Source: an uncultured Anaerosporobacter sp. (GTDB taxonomy: Bacteria; Bacillota; Clostridia; Lachnospirales; Lachnospiraceae). From it: a stretch of DNA of 6,831 nt. The translations under genes and the position numbers were made by a program. Shown one piece after another: positions 4,335-6,831 of the stretch (within the stretch, counting starts at the first letter, position 1; the number at the start of each line of letters is the position of its first letter). The notes beneath the pieces are model-generated. The model saw nothing but the letters and a program-made list of their open reading frames with translations, did not search any database and was not told the origin of the DNA. The DNA lies in contig CALZJY010000109.1 of assembly GCA_945787925.1 (NCBI GenBank), positions 1 to 6,831 on the forward strand. The letters run 5' to 3'.

Positions 4335-6831
4335 ATGATGGAACAGGAAAAGAATAGATCCATCCATGGCTTAAGCTGGGAGGACGAAGAAAAGCAGCTA
4401 GCGAGTACCATTGGAATCGCGCAGAAAAATTTAGAGCAGGCAGAACGCTATACGGAACAGTTGTCCGAGGAACTCCATGAAATGCTAGAGACGTATGAGG
4501 CAAAGGATAAAGAAACGTTAGCATTATGGCATAATACATCCTCACAGTTACAGGAAAGCAGGAAAGACTTGATTCGATGTCAGAAGGCTAGAAAGAAGCC
4601 CTATTTCGGCCGCATTGATTTTAAAGATAGCAAGTCGTCCAAAGAAGAATCGTATTATGTAGGGCGAATCGGAATTACAGAAAATGGTGTAGATCCACTG
4701 GTCATCGACTGGAGGGCCGCCATTGCTTCCGTATATTATGAGAATACGATTGGACGCTGTCAGTATAAAGTAAAGAATGAGGGCACGTATGAGATTGATT
4801 TAAGGCGAAAGCGTACGTATGAGATTGCCAATGATACGCTGATCGATTTCTTTGATTCGGACGTAGTAGCAAACGATGATCTATTGACCAAATATCTTGC
4901 AAAGAGTAAGAAGGCAGTCTTAGGAGAAATCATTGCCACCATCCAGAAAGAGCAAAATGCCATTATTCGAAAATCCCCAAAGAACAACCTGATCGTACAA
5001 GGAGTGGCTGGTTCAGGGAAGACGACGGTCGCGATGCATCGAATCTCTTATATTCTGTATAACTACGAAGATTTCCGGCCAGAAGATTTTTATATCATCG
5101 GCAGCAACCGAATCTTACTCGACTATATCACTAGCGTACTGCCAGACTTGGATGTATACGGTGTAGCACAAATGACGATGGAACAACTTTTCGTGCGCCT
5201 TCTTTATGAGGATTGGAATGCAGAAAAATACAGCATCCGTGCCATCGATAAGAAAGATGAGGCAGTCTGTGTCAAAGGAAGCTATGAGTGGTTCCATGAC
5301 CTAGAAGCATATTGTGCGGCATATGAAAACAGCGTGATTCCAACCGAGGAAGTGCGCATTGAGAAAAATAACGTATTGTTGCTAGAGGCAGAGCGAATCA
5401 GCTCATATCTAAAAGAGCATCCACAACTTTCCATGCAGGAAAAAATCAATATGTTAAATGAAATCCTGTTGTCGAAATTAGAAAATGAATTGATCGGAAA
5501 AGAAGTTTCCTATACTGCGGTAGAGAAAAAAGAATTACAGAAACAATATCGTTTCTATTTCGGAAGGCCAGAGTGGAAAGGCTCCATCTTTGAGTTATAT
5601 GAAAACTTCTTAGCAGGACAGAGAACGAATGGGAAGGATATCATTGTAGAAAATAATGAATTTGACGTATATGATTTGGCAGCCCTTGCGTATTTGTATA
5701 AGCGAATCAAGGAAACGGACGGAATTCGAGAAGCGAGCCATGTCATCATTGATGAGGCACAGGATTTTGGAATGATGGCATATGGGGTTCTGAAATACTG
5801 TTTACGCGGATGTACCTATACGATCATGGGGGACGTATCTCAGAACATTCATTATAGATATGGCCTAAATGACTGGGAGGACTTAAAAAACTTGATGCTG
5901 ACCAGCCATTTCGATAGCTTCGGACTATTAAAGAAAAGTTATCGTAATACGGTAGAGATTTCAAATTTTGCAACGGAAGTATTACGGCATGGCGACTTTT
6001 CCATTTATCCAGTCGAGCCAATCATCCGACATGGAAATCCAGTTTGCGTAGCGGCTTGTACTTCCGAAGAAGAACTGTTACAGCGGGCAGTAGAGACGAT
6101 TCAGACATGGCAGAAGGATGGGCACGAGACGATTGCCATCGTTTGTCGTGATGAAGAAGAGGCTGCAGTCGTAATTGAGCGCTTAGGGAAACGCATTCCA
6201 TTAACAGACAGCAATCTTGAGACAGCAGAGTTTGGTAGTGGCATCATGGTGCTTCCGGTGGAATATACGAAAGGGCTTGAATTTGATGCAGTGCTTATTT
6301 ATAATCCATCTACTGAGACGTATCCTATAACGAACCAGCATGTGAAGCTCCTTTATGTAGCGGCAACTCGTGCGCTTCATGAGTTAAGCGTGTTACATCT
6401 TGGTTCCCTTACGGAGCTAATCGCAAAACCAGTATCAGCGAAGAAACAGATGCAGTCGTTAGATACGGAACGAGAGAACATGGAGAACCCGGAAAAGAAA
6501 AAAACAGTGGTGAAAAAGCCAGTAGTGCCAGAACGCAAGCCAGAGCCGGCAGTCGTACCCCCTCCGGTACAGGCACAGGCACCATCTCCAATTCCAAGAA
6601 AGCGTAAGGAACGACCAATCAATCCGTCGATCTATCAGTTTGGGGAAATGGTAGAGGGCACGAAGATTCGTCCAAGAGCCTATACAGGAAGCAGCCAGTG
6701 CCTGCGTAGTGCGAAGAAGACGAAGAAACACATTGATTTCCTTAGCGTCTATGGTACGCTCCGAATTACTCCAGTGGAAAAGGGAGTAGTCAGGGTACAG
6801 TTTAAAAAAGGAGAAGCACCGACATTTGAAC
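4335..6831 (+). CDS. helD: HelD-type UvrD-like helicase with C-terminal extension (3' end outside window)
   Basis: The frame stays open for 832 codons and leaves the window. It encodes a superfamily 1 ATPase of the HelD group, which removes and recycles stalled RNA polymerase. Residues about 1-85 are a charged helical N-terminus, as in HelD's secondary-channel coiled coil. The HelD signature DPLVIDWRAAIASVYY follows at about 120-135. Helicase motifs are Gln207, Walker A GVAGSGKTT (223-231), Walker B IIDEAQD (471-477), MGDVSQ (498-503), KKSYRNT (533-539), VEYTKGLEFD (642-651) and LLYVAATRA (672-680). The helicase core ends near 696. A Pro/Lys-rich linker (about 715-765) leads to SVYGTLRITPVEKGVVRVQF (about 804-823), which resembles the beta-rich N-terminal domain of GH31 glycosidases. 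AGAAGGAG at 4321-4328 precedes ATG 4335 by six bases; ATG 4338 is nearly as good. The helicase call is secure, while the identity of the extension is not. Confidence 0.88.
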   Translation, partial: MMEQEKNRSIHGLSWEDEEKQLASTIGIAQKNLEQAERYTEQLSEELHEMLETYEAKDKETLALWHNTSSQLQESRKDLIRCQKARKKPYFGRIDFKDSKSSKEESYYVGRIGITENGVDPLVIDWRAAIASVYYENTIGRCQYKVKNEGTYEIDLRRKRTYEIANDTLIDFFDSDVVANDDLLTKYLAKSKKAVLGEIIATIQKEQNAIIRKSPKNNLIVQGVAGSGKTTVAMHRISYILYNYEDFRPEDFYIIGSNRILLDYITSVLPDLDVYGVAQMTMEQLFVRLLYEDWNAEKYSIRAIDKKDEAVCVKGSYEWFHDLEAYCAAYENSVIPTEEVRIEKNNVLLLEAERISSYLKEHPQLSMQEKINMLNEILLSKLENELIGKEVSYTAVEKKELQKQYRFYFGRPEWKGSIFELYENFLAGQRTNGKDIIVENNEFDVYDLAALAYLYKRIKETDGIREASHVIIDEAQDFGMMAYGVLKYCLRGCTYTIMGDVSQNIHYRYGLNDWEDLKNLMLTSHFDSFGLLKKSYRNTVEISNFATEVLRHGDFSIYPVEPIIRHGNPVCVAACTSEEELLQRAVETIQTWQKDGHETIAIVCRDEEEAAVVIERLGKRIPLTDSNLETAEFGSGIMVLPVEYTKGLEFDAVLIYNPSTETYPITNQHVKLLYVAATRALHELSVLHLGSLTELIAKPVSAKKQMQSLDTERENMENPEKKKTVVKKPVVPERKPEPAVVPPPVQAQAPSPIPRKRKERPINPSIYQFGEMVEGTKIRPRAYTGSSQCLRSAKKTKKHIDFLSVYGTLRITPVEKGVVRVQFKKGEAPTFE

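Noticed and set aside
4154..4545. Minus-strand reading frames across the His-rich gene end and helicase start
   Set aside because: They are antisense to better supported genes, cross a strong plus-strand terminator and show no promoter, ribosome binding site or coherent domain.
6377..6731. Overlapping minus-strand reading frames under the HelD linker
   Set aside because: They mirror the Pro/Lys-rich codons of the linker on the other strand. The plus frame is continuous with the helicase and contains recognisable motifs.
1..6831. CRISPR array, tRNA, rRNA, insertion sequence or prophage signal
   Set aside because: No regularly spaced repeats, RNA gene structure, transposase motifs or terminal inverted repeats were found in the window.

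Overview
The window is moderately AT-rich DNA with Gram-positive signals: near-consensus sigma-A promoters, purine-rich Shine-Dalgarno sequences, intrinsic terminators with T-tracts, and closely packed short transcription units. The protein families (TcyP-type cystine transporter, CoA-disulfide-reductase-like flavoprotein, zinc-ribbon/SH3 membrane protein, HelD) fit a Firmicute. I favour an anaerobic Clostridia member such as Lachnospiraceae; this is inferred from protein flavour and codon use, not proven.

Layout. 1-165: upstream DNA with a weak hairpin, a short GC palindrome and a near-perfect promoter (TTGACA-17-TACAAT). 166-2872: a two-gene operon encoding a TcyP/YdjN-like sodium/dicarboxylate-fold symporter, probably for L-cystine, and 4 bp later a CoA-disulfide-reductase-like flavoprotein. 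It closes with a 15-bp perfect hairpin (2874-2913) that is A-flanked on one side and T-flanked on the other. 2918-3124 (minus strand): a two-helix 68-residue membrane protein of unknown function with its own promoter (3172-3200), converging on the same terminator. 3320-3907: a zinc ribbon - membrane helix - Pro-rich linker - SH3b protein. 3904-3932: a strong promoter whose -35 box overlaps that gene's stop codon. 3968-4216: an 82-residue membrane-anchored protein whose tail is almost half His, Met and Cys, followed by a strong terminator (4231-4277). 4335 to the window end: a HelD-type superfamily 1 helicase, open at the right edge. Its reading frame runs past the last helicase motif, through a Pro/Lys-rich linker, into the start of a beta-rich domain resembling the N-terminal domain of GH31 glycosidases.

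How the genes work together. The first two genes make a plausible disulfide import-and-reduction pair: cystine enters by the symporter and the FAD enzyme reduces CoA or other low-molecular-weight disulfides formed as cystine is converted to cysteine. A GGAATTA element with AT-rich sequence just downstream of the predicted +1 recalls the CymR operator that controls cystine uptake in Bacillus and Staphylococcus. The remaining genes look like separate transcription units. The least described items are the His/Met/Cys-rich mini-protein, which I do not recognise as a named family, and the C-terminal extension of HelD.
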